Assembly: GCA_002361735.1 (NCBI GenBank)
Contig: DETS01000027.1
Span: 1 to 59,395 of the forward strand
Source of the DNA: Lachnospiraceae bacterium UBA3282
Lineage (GTDB): Bacteria; Bacillota; Clostridia; Lachnospirales; Lachnospiraceae
Direction of reading: 5' to 3'
DNA length: 59,395 nt
Positions 1-9,139 of this stretch are shown one piece after another; positions within the stretch are counted from its first letter, which is position 1, and each line of letters starts with the position of its first letter. The position numbers were made by a program, and so were the translations under genes. The notes under the pieces are model-generated. The model was given only the letters and a program-made list of their open reading frames with translations. It searched no databases and had not been told where the DNA came from.

Positions 1-26
1 AAATAAGAAAGTATAGAGAGGTAAAC

Positions 27-1727
27 ATGATACTACAGAACGATGACTATATCAAACGAGGATTGGATGAGGCGGCGACACAGAACAATTTGCTGCTGCT
101 CCATGATAAAGGACAGTGGTTTTATAAGAAATGGTCCGGTCTGACAGCGCCCGACGAGAAGATAGATTTGATGGAAGACTGTGTGACGAAGCATTTGAAG
201 GAGACAAAGGACAGATATCGGGAGGACTATGAAAAAGGAATGATTCCGTATCCGAGCAGTGTTGCGTTTGCGGATTATAAAGAGCAGGAAGGTGCGTTTC
301 GGGATACGATCATGGCAGTGTTTTCTAAGATGCCCAAATGTGGGCTGCTTCATGTCCACAGTGCGGCTGCGCTTTCCGTGGAAGGACTGATGGCGCTTTT
401 GCAGGATTGGGAGGGACAGACTATCTATATCTTAATCGAAGGGCCACAGATGGGAAAAATGACCTATAAGGCGCCTGCGGAAGGAGGGGATTCTTACGGA
501 GTCGTGCCGGTTAAGGCGTTTTTTGAGAGCGGCAGGGAAGATACGCTGAAAAAATGGCTGACGGTAGGAAGACATACAGATTGTGTGCCGTATATCTGGG
601 ATGCGTTTAATCAGATTTTTATGCGCACATCGGAGTTGTTTACCAACCGAAAGTTCTATGTGGAATACCACCGCCGGTTTTTCCTGGAATGTCTGATGGA
701 CAGAATCGATTATGTGGAACTTCGCTGTGGCTTTGAGGAATTTACATTGGAAGAAAATGAGGTCAAGCATGACGAGATCCTAAACCAGACGCCGGATTTT
801 TTGGATGCGCTGACAGAGGCAAGAGATGCGGCAGTCGCAGAATACAGGGGAATTGCAGAGAAAGACGGTTGGAAGCTGCCGCAGGGAAATCTGGAATTTG
901 GCGTGATTCTGTGTGCGAGGAGGGACTTAGATGCAGACAGCGAGCAGGATAGGATCAAGCTCATGAAAAAGATCGATACGGCGATTGTCTGGAAACTGGG
1001 ACGGTATCAGGAGGTTATCAAAGGCTTTGATTTCGTCAGTGAGGAGGATCGCGGAAAGGCGAGCTACAGCTATTATCGGAATATTTTCTACGGAGAAGCG
1101 ATGGCAGGTTATCCGGAGGGATCAGACGCGGCGGGCGTTTTTGGGCAGTTGCGGGAGCAGTGTGGCTTCAATGGTGCCCTGCGGGCAGAACTGATCGAAC
1201 TGATGCTGCATGCGGGTGAGAGCTTGTGGGTCGAACAGGAGAATATCATAGATGCGAAGATTGCCTGCAGAAGCCGGATGGGTCACGGCTTTCAGCTGCT
1301 GGAATTTCCCGGAGCGCTGATGTGCTATCAGGCGGGCGCCTATGATGTCTCCCTCAAAGCACCGGTGCTCGAGGTGTGCCCGATCAGTAATCAGATGCTG
1401 CGCTATTTCCCCGATCTCAGGAATCATTATGCGCTGATCCTCATGAAGATGGGCGTGCCCTGCGTGCTTGCCAATGACGATCCGCAGATATTGGGAAATC
1501 CGGGCCTTTCCTATGAATTTTGGGAAATGTATATGGCGTCGGACGGCGGTCTGATGATGATCAAGGGACTGGTATTCACGGCATTTATCTTCCAGTATCA
1601 ACATAGGAAGAACAAGCCTTTAGACAGTTGGACGGAAGCGGATTACCATAAGTGCCTGGATGAGTTTCAGAAGATGTATTGGAGGCCGTTTATCGTGGAA
1701 GTGTTTGAAAATCTAAAGATGCTTTGA
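27..1727 (+). CDS. Adenosine deaminase-like metal hydrolase (ADGF/CECR1 type)
   Basis: A 566-residue amidohydrolase-fold protein, likely deaminating adenosine or a related purine in the cytoplasm; no signal peptide is visible. All adenosine deaminase signatures are present in order: the metal-binding HVH (H109, H111) in the segment KCGLLHVHSAAALS, HAGES near residue 400 (substrate and proton-shuttle site), GHG about 25 residues later, and NDDP near residue 490 in place of the usual SDDP. It is longer than classical deaminases (about 340 residues), with a roughly 100-residue N-terminal extension as in the ADGF/CECR1 branch. GAGAGG lies 5 bases before the ATG. It ends just before the amidase gene. 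Family assignment is firm; exact substrate is not known. Confidence 0.85.
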   Translation: MILQNDDYIKRGLDEAATQNNLLLLHDKGQWFYKKWSGLTAPDEKIDLMEDCVTKHLKETKDRYREDYEKGMIPYPSSVAFADYKEQEGAFRDTIMAVFSKMPKCGLLHVHSAAALSVEGLMALLQDWEGQTIYILIEGPQMGKMTYKAPAEGGDSYGVVPVKAFFESGREDTLKKWLTVGRHTDCVPYIWDAFNQIFMRTSELFTNRKFYVEYHRRFFLECLMDRIDYVELRCGFEEFTLEENEVKHDEILNQTPDFLDALTEARDAAVAEYRGIAEKDGWKLPQGNLEFGVILCARRDLDADSEQDRIKLMKKIDTAIVWKLGRYQEVIKGFDFVSEEDRGKASYSYYRNIFYGEAMAGYPEGSDAAGVFGQLREQCGFNGALRAELIELMLHAGESLWVEQENIIDAKIACRSRMGHGFQLLEFPGALMCYQAGAYDVSLKAPVLEVCPISNQMLRYFPDLRNHYALILMKMGVPCVLANDDPQILGNPGLSYEFWEMYMASDGGLMMIKGLVFTAFIFQYQHRKNKPLDSWTEADYHKCLDEFQKMYWRPFIVEVFENLKML

Positions 1728-1740
1728 CATGGAGGAGAAC

Positions 1741-2901
1741 ATGAAAGAAATCAATATGATGATAAGCCCATATAATTTCACAAAAGGAGGGACATCCCGT
1801 ATCAAATACATCGTGATCCATTATACGGGCGGCTTCGGTACGGCGGAGCAAAACTGCCGCTATTTTGCAGGCGGAGACAGACAGGCATCGGCGCATTATT
1901 TTGTGGATTATGATGGAGAGATCTGGCAGAGCGTAGAGGAGGAGAATATTGCCTGGCACTGCGGCAGCAAGAAAAGCAGGCAATCCGATAAGCGCTTGAA
2001 TCAGAACGAGGAATGCTGTAATGAAAACAGTCTGGGTATCGAGATGTGTGCGCGGAAAAAGAACCACGACAGCCTGGAGGCGAAGGATGAAGACTGGTAT
2101 TTCGAGGATGCCACAGTGGAGGCTGCGGTGGAGCTGACCAGATACCTGATGAAAAAATATGATGTGCCGGCAGAGAATGTGCTGCGACATTATGACGTCA
2201 CGGGGAAAATATGCCCGGCGCCCTATTGCCATAACACGACCAAGCATACATGGGAGGAATTTCAAAAGGCGATCGCGGGCGGCGGTGGCATCGGGAAAAA
2301 GGAGAACCTGCGGATGCTGGATCAGCTGCTTGCGCGGATTAGGAAGTCTTTGAAAAAGAGGCAGCAGGAAAAGGAGGAAGACGACGAGCCGCATTCGATC
2401 ATGGGTGCCTCCGCTGTAAAAGCTTCCCAGATCGCTGCCTACATCAGAGAAAAAAATCCTTCGGCAGCATACCTTGCGGACAAGCTTGCGCAGCTCTACA
2501 TAGAAGAAGGAATTTTCGAGGGCGTACGTGGCGATATCGCTGCCGCGCAGGCGATGGTGGAGACCGGAAATCTGACCTTTAAGGGGTCAGCGGTAACGCC
2601 GGATCAGAATAATTTCTGCGGAATGGGCGTCAGGGCAAACGGTATGAAGGGGTGCGGTTTTAAGACCATGCGGGACGGAGTGCGTGCGCAGATTCAGCAT
2701 TTGAAAGCCTATGCGAGTAAAGAGGAACTTATGAATTGCTGTATCGATCCTCGTTATGCTTATGTGGAAAAAGGCTGCGCTCCTTATGTAGAGTGGCTCG
2801 GACAGAAGGAAAATCCGAAAGGAAGGGGTTGGGCTTCCGGGGAGGGGTACGGCGCTAAGATATGCAAAGTCCTCGAGGAGATGAAGAAGCAGAAAGGATG
2901 A
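1741..2901 (+). CDS. N-acetylmuramoyl-L-alanine amidase with C-terminal glucosaminidase domain
   Basis: Peptidoglycan hydrolase of 386 residues. Residues about 15-165 are an Amidase_2 (PGRP-like) domain: the zinc ligand H27 lies in VIHYTGG, and a second ligand region reads LRHYDVTGKICPAPY. After a charged, Lys/Glu-rich linker (about 195-220) comes a glucosaminidase-type domain with the catalytic-region motif AQAMVETGNL followed by NNFCGMGV. I chose the ATG at 1741 because GGAGGA at 1731-1736 is ideally placed; an in-frame ATG at 1729 would bury that site. No signal peptide or cell-wall repeat is visible, so release may depend on lysis or a non-classical route, as for endolysins. No other phage gene is nearby. 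Confidence 0.85.
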   Translation: MKEINMMISPYNFTKGGTSRIKYIVIHYTGGFGTAEQNCRYFAGGDRQASAHYFVDYDGEIWQSVEEENIAWHCGSKKSRQSDKRLNQNEECCNENSLGIEMCARKKNHDSLEAKDEDWYFEDATVEAAVELTRYLMKKYDVPAENVLRHYDVTGKICPAPYCHNTTKHTWEEFQKAIAGGGGIGKKENLRMLDQLLARIRKSLKKRQQEKEEDDEPHSIMGASAVKASQIAAYIREKNPSAAYLADKLAQLYIEEGIFEGVRGDIAAAQAMVETGNLTFKGSAVTPDQNNFCGMGVRANGMKGCGFKTMRDGVRAQIQHLKAYASKEELMNCCIDPRYAYVEKGCAPYVEWLGQKENPKGRGWASGEGYGAKICKVLEEMKKQKG

Positions 2902-2934
2902 ATGGGAAAAGATAAATGAGAAAGGAGGAGACGG

Positions 2935-3453
2935 ATGTTTTTTCGAAAATCAGAGTTTGCGCAGTACAGATTTCTGGTGGACGGGCTGAGTGACGAGATC
3001 TTAAAGAAACGTGTGGAGACGAGCCTTCGCTTTTTTATTACAAGGGCTAATAAGTATAAGAAGCGGAATACGGTTCTGGGGACCCTGAGTATCGTACTGC
3101 CGGCATTTGCTACTTTTGCGTCGGCGGCAGCCAGTTTTTATGAGACGAAATACCCGTCGCTTGATCTGGTGGTTCCCGTGATCACATTGGTCGCCACCGT
3201 AACGGCAGGCGTGATGGCACATTTTAAGTTCTCAGAGAAGATGCAGAATTACAGAAATCTGGCGGAGAGTATGAAAAGCGAAGTCGCCCTGTATGAGTGC
3301 CATGCCCAAAAATACAGCAGGGAAAAGAGCGAAAACGAAGAACAGGCGAAAGATGTTTTCCTGCAGGCAATCGAAAAGATCATAGAGGACGGCTATCGAA
3401 AGAGCAGGGAATTGGAAACAGCGCACCAGAGTATTGCAGAGAACGGGAAATAA
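2935..3453 (+). CDS. SLATT/DUF4231-like two-helix membrane protein
   Basis: A 172-residue protein with a basic N-terminus, two closely spaced hydrophobic helices (about residues 47-65 and 76-97, separated by a short polar turn), then a charged helical tail rich in Glu and Lys. This architecture and the segment DGLSDEILKKRVETSLRFFITRANKYKKRN match the DUF4231 part of the SLATT family. SLATT proteins are proposed pore-forming effectors of nucleotide-linked conflict systems, but no SMODS-type nucleotidyltransferase, SLOG protein or other partner sits beside this one. AAAGGAGG precedes the ATG closely. Family call is good; any defence role is inference. Confidence 0.65.
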   Translation: MFFRKSEFAQYRFLVDGLSDEILKKRVETSLRFFITRANKYKKRNTVLGTLSIVLPAFATFASAAASFYETKYPSLDLVVPVITLVATVTAGVMAHFKFSEKMQNYRNLAESMKSEVALYECHAQKYSREKSENEEQAKDVFLQAIEKIIEDGYRKSRELETAHQSIAENGK

Positions 3454-3464
3454 ATGGTATACTT

Positions 3465-4289
3465 ATGATTATGAAGACAAATATCCCTGTTATCAATAAA
3501 GATCCGGAGCGTCTTCTTTCTCGGATTGATTGTTTTGCTCTGGATATGGACGGCACGATCTATCTGGGAGAGAACTGGATCGACGGCGCACAGGCATTTC
3601 TTGAACGCATCGAAGCCACCGGGAGGAGCTATGTTTTTGTGACCAACAATTCTTCCAAAAACGCGGCGGTCTATGTGGAGAAGCTTGCACGGATGGGGCT
3701 TGTGGTGGGAGAGGAAAAGATTGTTACCTCCGGACAGGCAACGATTTATTATCTGCAGCAAAACTTTGCGGGCAAAAAGGTTTTTCTTCTGGGAAATGAA
3801 CTTTTGCGGGAGGAGTTTGCGCAGGCGGGCATCTGTTTAGAGGACGATGCTCCCGAAGTGGTGGTGACCGCCTTTGACACCTCGCTCGATTACAAAAAAA
3901 TGTGTAAGGTATGTGATTTGGTACGGGCCGGGCTGCCTTATCTGGCGACCCATCCGGATTATAACTGCCCCACGGAGGACGGTTTTATCCCGGATGCAGG
4001 AGCGATTCATGCTTTCATCCACGCCTCGGCATTCCGTTATCCTGACCGGGTGATCGGTAAGCCGAACGAAGACATCATAGACTATTTGACTAAACGGGTC
4101 AATGCAGAGCGGAGCCGCATCGCCATGGTAGGAGACCGCCTGTATACCGATATTGCGGCAGGCAGGAATCACGGATTAAAGAGCGTGCTTGTTTTGAGCG
4201 GCGAGGCGGGAATGGAGGATGCAGAGACGTCCGAAGTCAAACCCCACCTGATCTTTTCCTCGGTGCGGGAGATGATCCCGTTTCTGTGA
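3465..4289 (+). CDS. HAD-IIA (NagD-like) sugar phosphatase
   Basis: A haloacid dehalogenase phosphatase of about 274 residues. Motif I is ALDMDGTIYLGE near residue 28, motif II is VFVTNNSSKN, and the C-terminal part holds GKPNEDI and the motif IV region MVGDRLYTDIAAG. This order, with the C2B cap between motifs II and III, marks the NagD/AraL group that removes phosphate from nucleotides and sugar phosphates. The start is uncertain: ATG codons at 3465 and 3471 are both possible and neither has a strong ribosome site, so translation may be coupled to the SLATT-like gene that ends 12 bases upstream. The open frame extends further 5' but that part overlaps the upstream gene and has no family similarity. 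Confidence 0.85.
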   Translation: MIMKTNIPVINKDPERLLSRIDCFALDMDGTIYLGENWIDGAQAFLERIEATGRSYVFVTNNSSKNAAVYVEKLARMGLVVGEEKIVTSGQATIYYLQQNFAGKKVFLLGNELLREEFAQAGICLEDDAPEVVVTAFDTSLDYKKMCKVCDLVRAGLPYLATHPDYNCPTEDGFIPDAGAIHAFIHASAFRYPDRVIGKPNEDIIDYLTKRVNAERSRIAMVGDRLYTDIAAGRNHGLKSVLVLSGEAGMEDAETSEVKPHLIFSSVREMIPFL

Positions 4290-4341
4290 TTATGCGGCTT
4301 TGGCAGGAGAAGACAGGACAGGGAGAAGGAGAAGTGAGACG

Positions 4342-6261
4342 ATGAATATACAGGCACAGGTGTGCGGTATTATACTGCTTGTAATTATGATCATATTTTA
4401 CGCGAGATATAAGTCGCTCCGTTTGGGTACGCAGATCGCGTTTCAGATACTGATGACAGGGATGCTTCTCTGTATCTTTTTTGACATGTTTTCCATTTGG
4501 GCGATCGTCAGAATCATGAGAGATCACAGGCTGCTTGTCTATGCAATCTGTAAAGTTTATCTGATGACAATCGTGCTGGTGGCGTTTCTTGGTTTCCTTT
4601 ACGAGTGCGCGGATGTGTACGGCGGACAGAAAAAGTATTGGAAGATCGTGGGCATCGGCTGCGGCGCCTTTCTTTTGGAATGTATTGTGATCGGCAGTCT
4701 GTCGATCGGCGTTTATAAGATGGGCAGAGTGGTGTATACGGCAGGACCGGCTGTTTTATCGACCTATGCTTTCGCGGGAAGCTTTGTGATCTCCAATATC
4801 ATCTTTACCATCCGCAAGCGTAAGCAGGGCAATCCCAGAAGGACAAATGTGATCCTGCTCTGGATGGGGCTGTGGTCTGCGGCGGCATTGACGCAGTTTT
4901 TGAACAATGAATTGCTGCTCGTCGGGTATGCGGGCGCACTCGGCATCCTGATCATCTTTTTTAGGCTGGAGAATCCGGAGTATTTGACCGATCGTGTCAC
5001 CGGGCTTTACAACCATGACGCGTTGCTGCTCTATGCGAAAAAGCTCTATAATCTGGAGAGACCGTTTTCGGTGATGTCGGTCTGGTGGAATCTGGGCTTG
5101 AGTCAGGCGGACGACGGAGCCAGGGAGCAGGCGGTGATGATCGCCTTTGCCAAAAGGCTGCCGAAGTTTGCGCACACAAAGGTCTTTAAGATGGCGGATG
5201 ACGAGGTGTGGCTGATTTTTGAAATGCCGGAAGATGCCGAGAATACCGTGGCAAAGGTGCAGAGTTTTGTGGAATATGGAAGAAGGGAACTCGGCGGTAT
5301 GGTGCAGACGGAGTATACCTATATGCCGGATACCACGCTGGTAAGCGATTATCAGGAGATGGTTTCCCTGATGCAGTACGCAAGATGGAAAAGCCGCGAT
5401 CACGGTACCTCAAATTTTAAGCGGGTAGATCAGGCGTTTGTGGAGCAGATGCGGCAGGAAAAGCAAATGGAGCAGATGTTGGAGGAAGCCATGCGGGACG
5501 ATCGGATCGAGGTCTTCTACCAGCCCATCTTTTCTACGCAGGAGAAGAAGTTTGTGAGCGCGGAAGCTTTGGTCCGTATGCGGGATAAGGAAGGAAAGCT
5601 GGTACCGCCGGGCGCGTTTATTTCCGTGGCGGAAGCAAACGGTAAGATCCTGCCGCTTGGCGAGATCGTATTTGACAAGGTGTGTCGTTTCTTTACCAGA
5701 GAGAGCCTCGAGCAGTACGGGCTGCATTATATAGAAGTAAACCTGTCGGTCATTCAGTGCGGTTATCCGGAACTGGCGGACGATTACATAGCGATCATGG
5801 AGAAACACCAGATCAATCCCAAATATATCAATCTCGAAATCACGGAATCCGCTTCCATGGCGGCGAAAAAAACGCTGCTTGAGAACATGAGCAAGCTGAT
5901 GGAGTATGGCGTTTACTTTTCGCTGGACGATTTCGGGACGGGACAGTCAAATCTGAACTATATCGTGGATATGCCGGTCAATATCGTGAAATTTGACCGG
6001 GATATGAGTCAGGCGTTTTTCCGGGACGAGAAGGCGAAGTATGTGTTGAATGCCGCTATGCAGATGATTCACGGCATGAAACTAAAGATCGTGTCGGAGG
6101 GCATCGAGACCAAGGAACAGTATCTTGCCATGGAGGAGCTGGCAATCGACTATATTCAGGGTTATTATTTCTCCAAGCCCCTTCCGGAGAAGGAATTTCT
6201 TGCCTTTTTACGGGAAAATGAGTGGCAGAATCAGGAGGCGGAGGGGGAAGCCATCTCTTAA
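4342..6261 (+). CDS. Membrane EAL-domain c-di-GMP phosphodiesterase with degenerate GGDEF
   Basis: 639 residues. The N-terminus (about 1-215) carries roughly six or seven hydrophobic helices and probably senses a signal at the membrane. A GGDEF-type domain follows (starting at DRVTGLYNHDALL), but its catalytic loop reads ADDEVWLIF, so it cannot make c-di-GMP and is likely regulatory. The C-terminal EAL domain is intact: AEALVRM, NLSVIQC, NLEITESA, LDDFGTG, VKFDRDM, SEGIET and QGYYFSKPL are all present, including the metal-binding residues. Expected activity is hydrolysis of c-di-GMP to pGpG. The start at 4342 has AAGGAG 10 bases upstream. A hairpin at 6328-6354 may end the transcript. Confidence 0.9.
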   Translation: MNIQAQVCGIILLVIMIIFYARYKSLRLGTQIAFQILMTGMLLCIFFDMFSIWAIVRIMRDHRLLVYAICKVYLMTIVLVAFLGFLYECADVYGGQKKYWKIVGIGCGAFLLECIVIGSLSIGVYKMGRVVYTAGPAVLSTYAFAGSFVISNIIFTIRKRKQGNPRRTNVILLWMGLWSAAALTQFLNNELLLVGYAGALGILIIFFRLENPEYLTDRVTGLYNHDALLLYAKKLYNLERPFSVMSVWWNLGLSQADDGAREQAVMIAFAKRLPKFAHTKVFKMADDEVWLIFEMPEDAENTVAKVQSFVEYGRRELGGMVQTEYTYMPDTTLVSDYQEMVSLMQYARWKSRDHGTSNFKRVDQAFVEQMRQEKQMEQMLEEAMRDDRIEVFYQPIFSTQEKKFVSAEALVRMRDKEGKLVPPGAFISVAEANGKILPLGEIVFDKVCRFFTRESLEQYGLHYIEVNLSVIQCGYPELADDYIAIMEKHQINPKYINLEITESASMAAKKTLLENMSKLMEYGVYFSLDDFGTGQSNLNYIVDMPVNIVKFDRDMSQAFFRDEKAKYVLNAAMQMIHGMKLKIVSEGIETKEQYLAMEELAIDYIQGYYFSKPLPEKEFLAFLRENEWQNQEAEGEAIS

Positions 6262-6327
6262 AGCAGGTACAGCGGCGGTCTGCTTGTGAAAAGTGCATAA
6301 ACGGGAGGAAAGCTTTCTGTTAAAAAT

Positions 6328-6354
6328 ACCCTCTTGTTAATCGGACAGGAGGGT
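6328..6354 (+). terminator. Hairpin after the EAL gene
   Basis: Ten-base arms ACCCTCTTGT and ACAGGAGGGT with one wobble pair around the loop TAATCGG, followed by a modest T-rich stretch. It can terminate the upstream transcript, but it also overlaps the proposed malQ promoter, so the two roles may compete. Confidence 0.5.
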
Positions 6355-6397
6355 GTTATATTTATCCTATATTGGAAACGTTACCGATATCGTTACC
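6334..6397 (+). promoter_or_regulatory. Promoter and LacI-type operator region for malQ
   Basis: TTGTTA at 6334-6339, a 17-base spacer, then TATATT at 6357-6362 form a reasonable housekeeping promoter. Immediately downstream TTGGAAACGTTACCG (6372-6386) matches the catabolite/LacI-type consensus at most positions, and CGTTACC is repeated at 6379-6385 and 6391-6397, flanking the palindrome CGATATCG. A LacI-family gene follows malQ, so repression by that protein or by CcpA is likely. The 10-base core AACGTTACCG recurs in reverse complement at 12801-12810. Confidence 0.5.
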
Positions 6398-6456
6398 AAG
6401 AATGCTTTCGAGCCCAGACGGGCAGAGTGATTTTCAGGAAAGGATTTGTGAATGTT

Positions 6457-7938
6457 ATGAGAAAGAGCGGTGTTTTACTGCCTGTGTCCGCTATCCCATC
6501 AAAATATGGGATTGGCGCGTTTTCCAAAGAGGCGTATACCTTTATTGATCTGTTAGAAAAAGCGGGGCAGTCCTATTGGCAGATTCTGCCGCTTGGTCCT
6601 ACGGGGTATGGGGATTCTCCCTATCAGTCTTTCTCCACGTTTGCGGGGAATCCCTATTATATTGATCTGGAGTCGTTGATCGAAGAAGGCTGGCTGACGA
6701 AAAAGGATTGTGAGCAGTATGATTTCGGAGATGACGACGCTTATGTCGATTATGAAAAAATCTATCTGTCGCGATTCAGGGTGTTAAAGAAGGCCTTTCA
6801 AAACAGCCGGATCGAGAAAGATGAGGCATATCAGCAGTTTGTGGAGGAGAATGCTTACTGGCTGAAGGATTACGCTCTTTATATGGCGGTGAAGAACGCT
6901 TTCGGCGGCAAGAGCTGGGCCCGGTGGGATGAAGATATCAAACTCCGTAAGCCTGCGGCAATGAAGAAATATGCGGAAAAGTATGCGGAAGAAGTGGTGT
7001 TTTATCAGTTCCAGCAGTATCTTTTTGCGAAACAGTGGTTTGCACTCAAAGCGTACGCGAATGAAAAGAAGATTGATATTATCGGGGATATTCCGATCTA
7101 CGTTGCCTTTGACAGTTCGGATACCTGGGCGAATCCCGAATTGTTCCAGCTGGACGAGACGCTGACGCCCGTGGCGGTGGCGGGATGCCCGCCCGATGCG
7201 TTTTCCGCGACGGGGCAGCTTTGGGGTAATCCGCTCTACCGTTGGGATTACCATAAAAAGACGGATTACGAGTGGTGGATGAAGCGCATCGGCTACTGCT
7301 ATCAGCTTTACGATGTGGTGCGAATCGATCATTTCAGAGGTTTTGACGAGTATTATTCGATTCCCTTCGGAGATCCGACGGCGGAGTTTGGGCATTGGGA
7401 AAAGGGACCCGGTTATGATATCTTTCGGACTATGAAAGCGAAGCTGGGGAAAAAAGCGGTGATTGCAGAGGATCTTGGATTTTTGACCAAGTCGGTCATT
7501 AACCTGGTCAAAAAGACAGGCTATCCCGGTATGAAGATTTTGCAGTTTGCCTTTGACTCCCGCGAAGACAGCGATTATCTGCCGCATAATTACAGTGCGA
7601 ACAGCATTGTCTATACGGGGACGCATGATAACGATACGACGCTTGGCTGGTATGAGAAGCTGAAACGCAAAGATAAGGCTTTTGCCAAGCAATATCTGAA
7701 TATCAAAACAAATAAGGACGTCCAGTGGGAGTTTATCAGGGCGGCGATGGCAAGTGTGTCGGATACCTGTGTGATCCCGATGCAGGATTATCTGGGATTG
7801 GGAACAGAGGCAAGAACGAACGTGCCCTCCACGCTGGGAACCAACTGGAAGTGGCGGATGCTGCCCGAGAAGTTTACCGAAGAATTGGCGGAGCGGATTC
7901 TTACGATGACGAAGCTCTATGCCAGAACAGGAAAATAG
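6457..7938 (+). CDS. malQ: 4-alpha-glucanotransferase (amylomaltase)
   Basis: 493 residues of the GH77 family, which disproportionates maltodextrins by cutting and re-forming alpha-1,4 bonds in cytoplasmic maltose and glycogen use. Family signatures are clear: the N-terminal RKSGVLLPVSAIPSKYGIG, LPLGPTGYGDSPYQSFS, GDIPIYVAFDSSDTW, the catalytic nucleophile region VRIDHFRGF, the acid/base region IAEDLGFL, and YTGTHDNDT. The start is chosen by family similarity at ATG 6457; an in-frame GTG at 6448 sits closer to AGGAAAGGA (6436-6444) and cannot be excluded. It is followed 67 bases later by a LacI-family regulator on the same strand. Confidence 0.95.
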   Translation: MRKSGVLLPVSAIPSKYGIGAFSKEAYTFIDLLEKAGQSYWQILPLGPTGYGDSPYQSFSTFAGNPYYIDLESLIEEGWLTKKDCEQYDFGDDDAYVDYEKIYLSRFRVLKKAFQNSRIEKDEAYQQFVEENAYWLKDYALYMAVKNAFGGKSWARWDEDIKLRKPAAMKKYAEKYAEEVVFYQFQQYLFAKQWFALKAYANEKKIDIIGDIPIYVAFDSSDTWANPELFQLDETLTPVAVAGCPPDAFSATGQLWGNPLYRWDYHKKTDYEWWMKRIGYCYQLYDVVRIDHFRGFDEYYSIPFGDPTAEFGHWEKGPGYDIFRTMKAKLGKKAVIAEDLGFLTKSVINLVKKTGYPGMKILQFAFDSREDSDYLPHNYSANSIVYTGTHDNDTTLGWYEKLKRKDKAFAKQYLNIKTNKDVQWEFIRAAMASVSDTCVIPMQDYLGLGTEARTNVPSTLGTNWKWRMLPEKFTEELAERILTMTKLYARTGK

Positions 7939-8005
7939 AGCGGGCAGGACAGCAGACAAATGCGTCTGTGTGACAGGATAAAGAGCAATTATGACGGGGG
8001 TACGG

Positions 8006-9043
8006 ATGGCGGAAATTACGATCAAGGATATCGCAAAAAAGTGTGGCGTGGGAATCAGCACGGTTTCCCGCGCCATCAATAATCACCCGGATATCAATCC
8101 GGAGACCAGAAAGATGATTCTGGAAGTGATCGATGAGACGGGCTTTATCCCGAACAACAGCGCCAGGAACTTAAAAAGAACGGATGCCAAATGTATCGCC
8201 GTACTGGTAAAAGGTATTACGAACCCTCTGTTTGCCGGCATGATCAAGATCATTGAGGAGGAGACACAGCGAAATAAGTATGCGCTTGTGCTTCGTCATG
8301 TGGAGGCGCAGGAGGACGAGATCGACGTGGCGCTGGAACTGGAAAAGGAGAAGCGCCTTCGCGGGATCGTGTTTCTGGGCGGAAAGTTCGAGCATTCCGA
8401 GGAGAAGATCAGGAAATTGAAGGTGCCGTTTATTTTCAGTACCATCGGAGTCAATGTGCCGGACCGGATCAATAAAATGGAATTTTCCAACATCGCGGTG
8501 GATGACAGGTTGGAGAGCGAACGGATGACCGATTACCTGTTAGCGCTGGGGCATAGAAGGATCGCTCTGATCACGGAGCGCTCAGAGCGTCCCATCGGGC
8601 GCCTGCGTACCGAGGGGTATCGCAAGGCTTATGCGGAGCACGGGCTGGAGGTGCCGGAGGAACTGATCTGCTATGTGCAGGAGGACATCGATCATTACTC
8701 TATGGAAAACGGCTATCTGACGGCAAAAAAGCTGCTGGAATCGGGCAGGAAAGTGACGGCGATCTATGCGGTAGCGGATTCGTTGGCAATCGGCGCCTGC
8801 CGCGCGGTGCTGGAAGCGGGAAAAAGGATTCCCGAGGATATCTCGGTGGCGGGATATGACGGGATCGAGATGGGAGAATATTATAATCCCAAGCTCACAA
8901 CGATGAAACAGCCGGTGGAGGAAATCGCGAAAAAGACGATACGCCTGCTGTTGGATGTGATCGCGGAACGCAGGGAACATCAGCAGATCGTATTGCCTGC
9001 GGAGCTTGTAGTGCGGGATTCTACGGGGCCTTGTGCAGAGTAG
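8006..9043 (+). CDS. LacI-family transcriptional regulator
   Basis: 345 residues. The N-terminus ITIKDIAKKCGVGISTVSRAINNH is a textbook LacI helix-turn-helix and hinge start, with the hinge at GFIPNNSARNLK; the rest is a periplasmic-binding-protein-like sugar sensor domain with VDDRLESERMTDYLLALGHRRIALI and the C-terminal VAGYDGIEMGEYYNPKLTT. Its place after malQ suggests a maltodextrin-responsive repressor (MalR-like) acting on the operator at 6372-6397. ATG 8006 fits the family start; ATG 7991 adds five residues. The effector sugar is inferred only from context. Confidence 0.9.
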   Translation: MAEITIKDIAKKCGVGISTVSRAINNHPDINPETRKMILEVIDETGFIPNNSARNLKRTDAKCIAVLVKGITNPLFAGMIKIIEEETQRNKYALVLRHVEAQEDEIDVALELEKEKRLRGIVFLGGKFEHSEEKIRKLKVPFIFSTIGVNVPDRINKMEFSNIAVDDRLESERMTDYLLALGHRRIALITERSERPIGRLRTEGYRKAYAEHGLEVPEELICYVQEDIDHYSMENGYLTAKKLLESGRKVTAIYAVADSLAIGACRAVLEAGKRIPEDISVAGYDGIEMGEYYNPKLTTMKQPVEEIAKKTIRLLLDVIAERREHQQIVLPAELVVRDSTGPCAE

Positions 9044-9139
9044 GCAGGCGAACGTTTATGAGAACAGGCGTGAATCAAGCCTGTACGGAATGACGGGGAG
9101 CTTGTCTTGCAATGAGAGGCTGCAGGGAAAGGATGTGCC

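Noticed and set aside
1741..2901. Prophage call based on the amidase/glucosaminidase
   Set aside because: No holin, structural, terminase or integrase gene is nearby; many Clostridia carry such lytic enzymes outside phages.
2935..3453. A complete anti-phage system around the SLATT-like protein
   Set aside because: No nucleotidyltransferase, SLOG, TIR or other known partner lies within several kilobases.
6784..8079. 431-codon minus-strand open frame opposite malQ
   Set aside because: Antisense shadow of malQ with no domain pattern and extending across the malQ stop and the regulator start.
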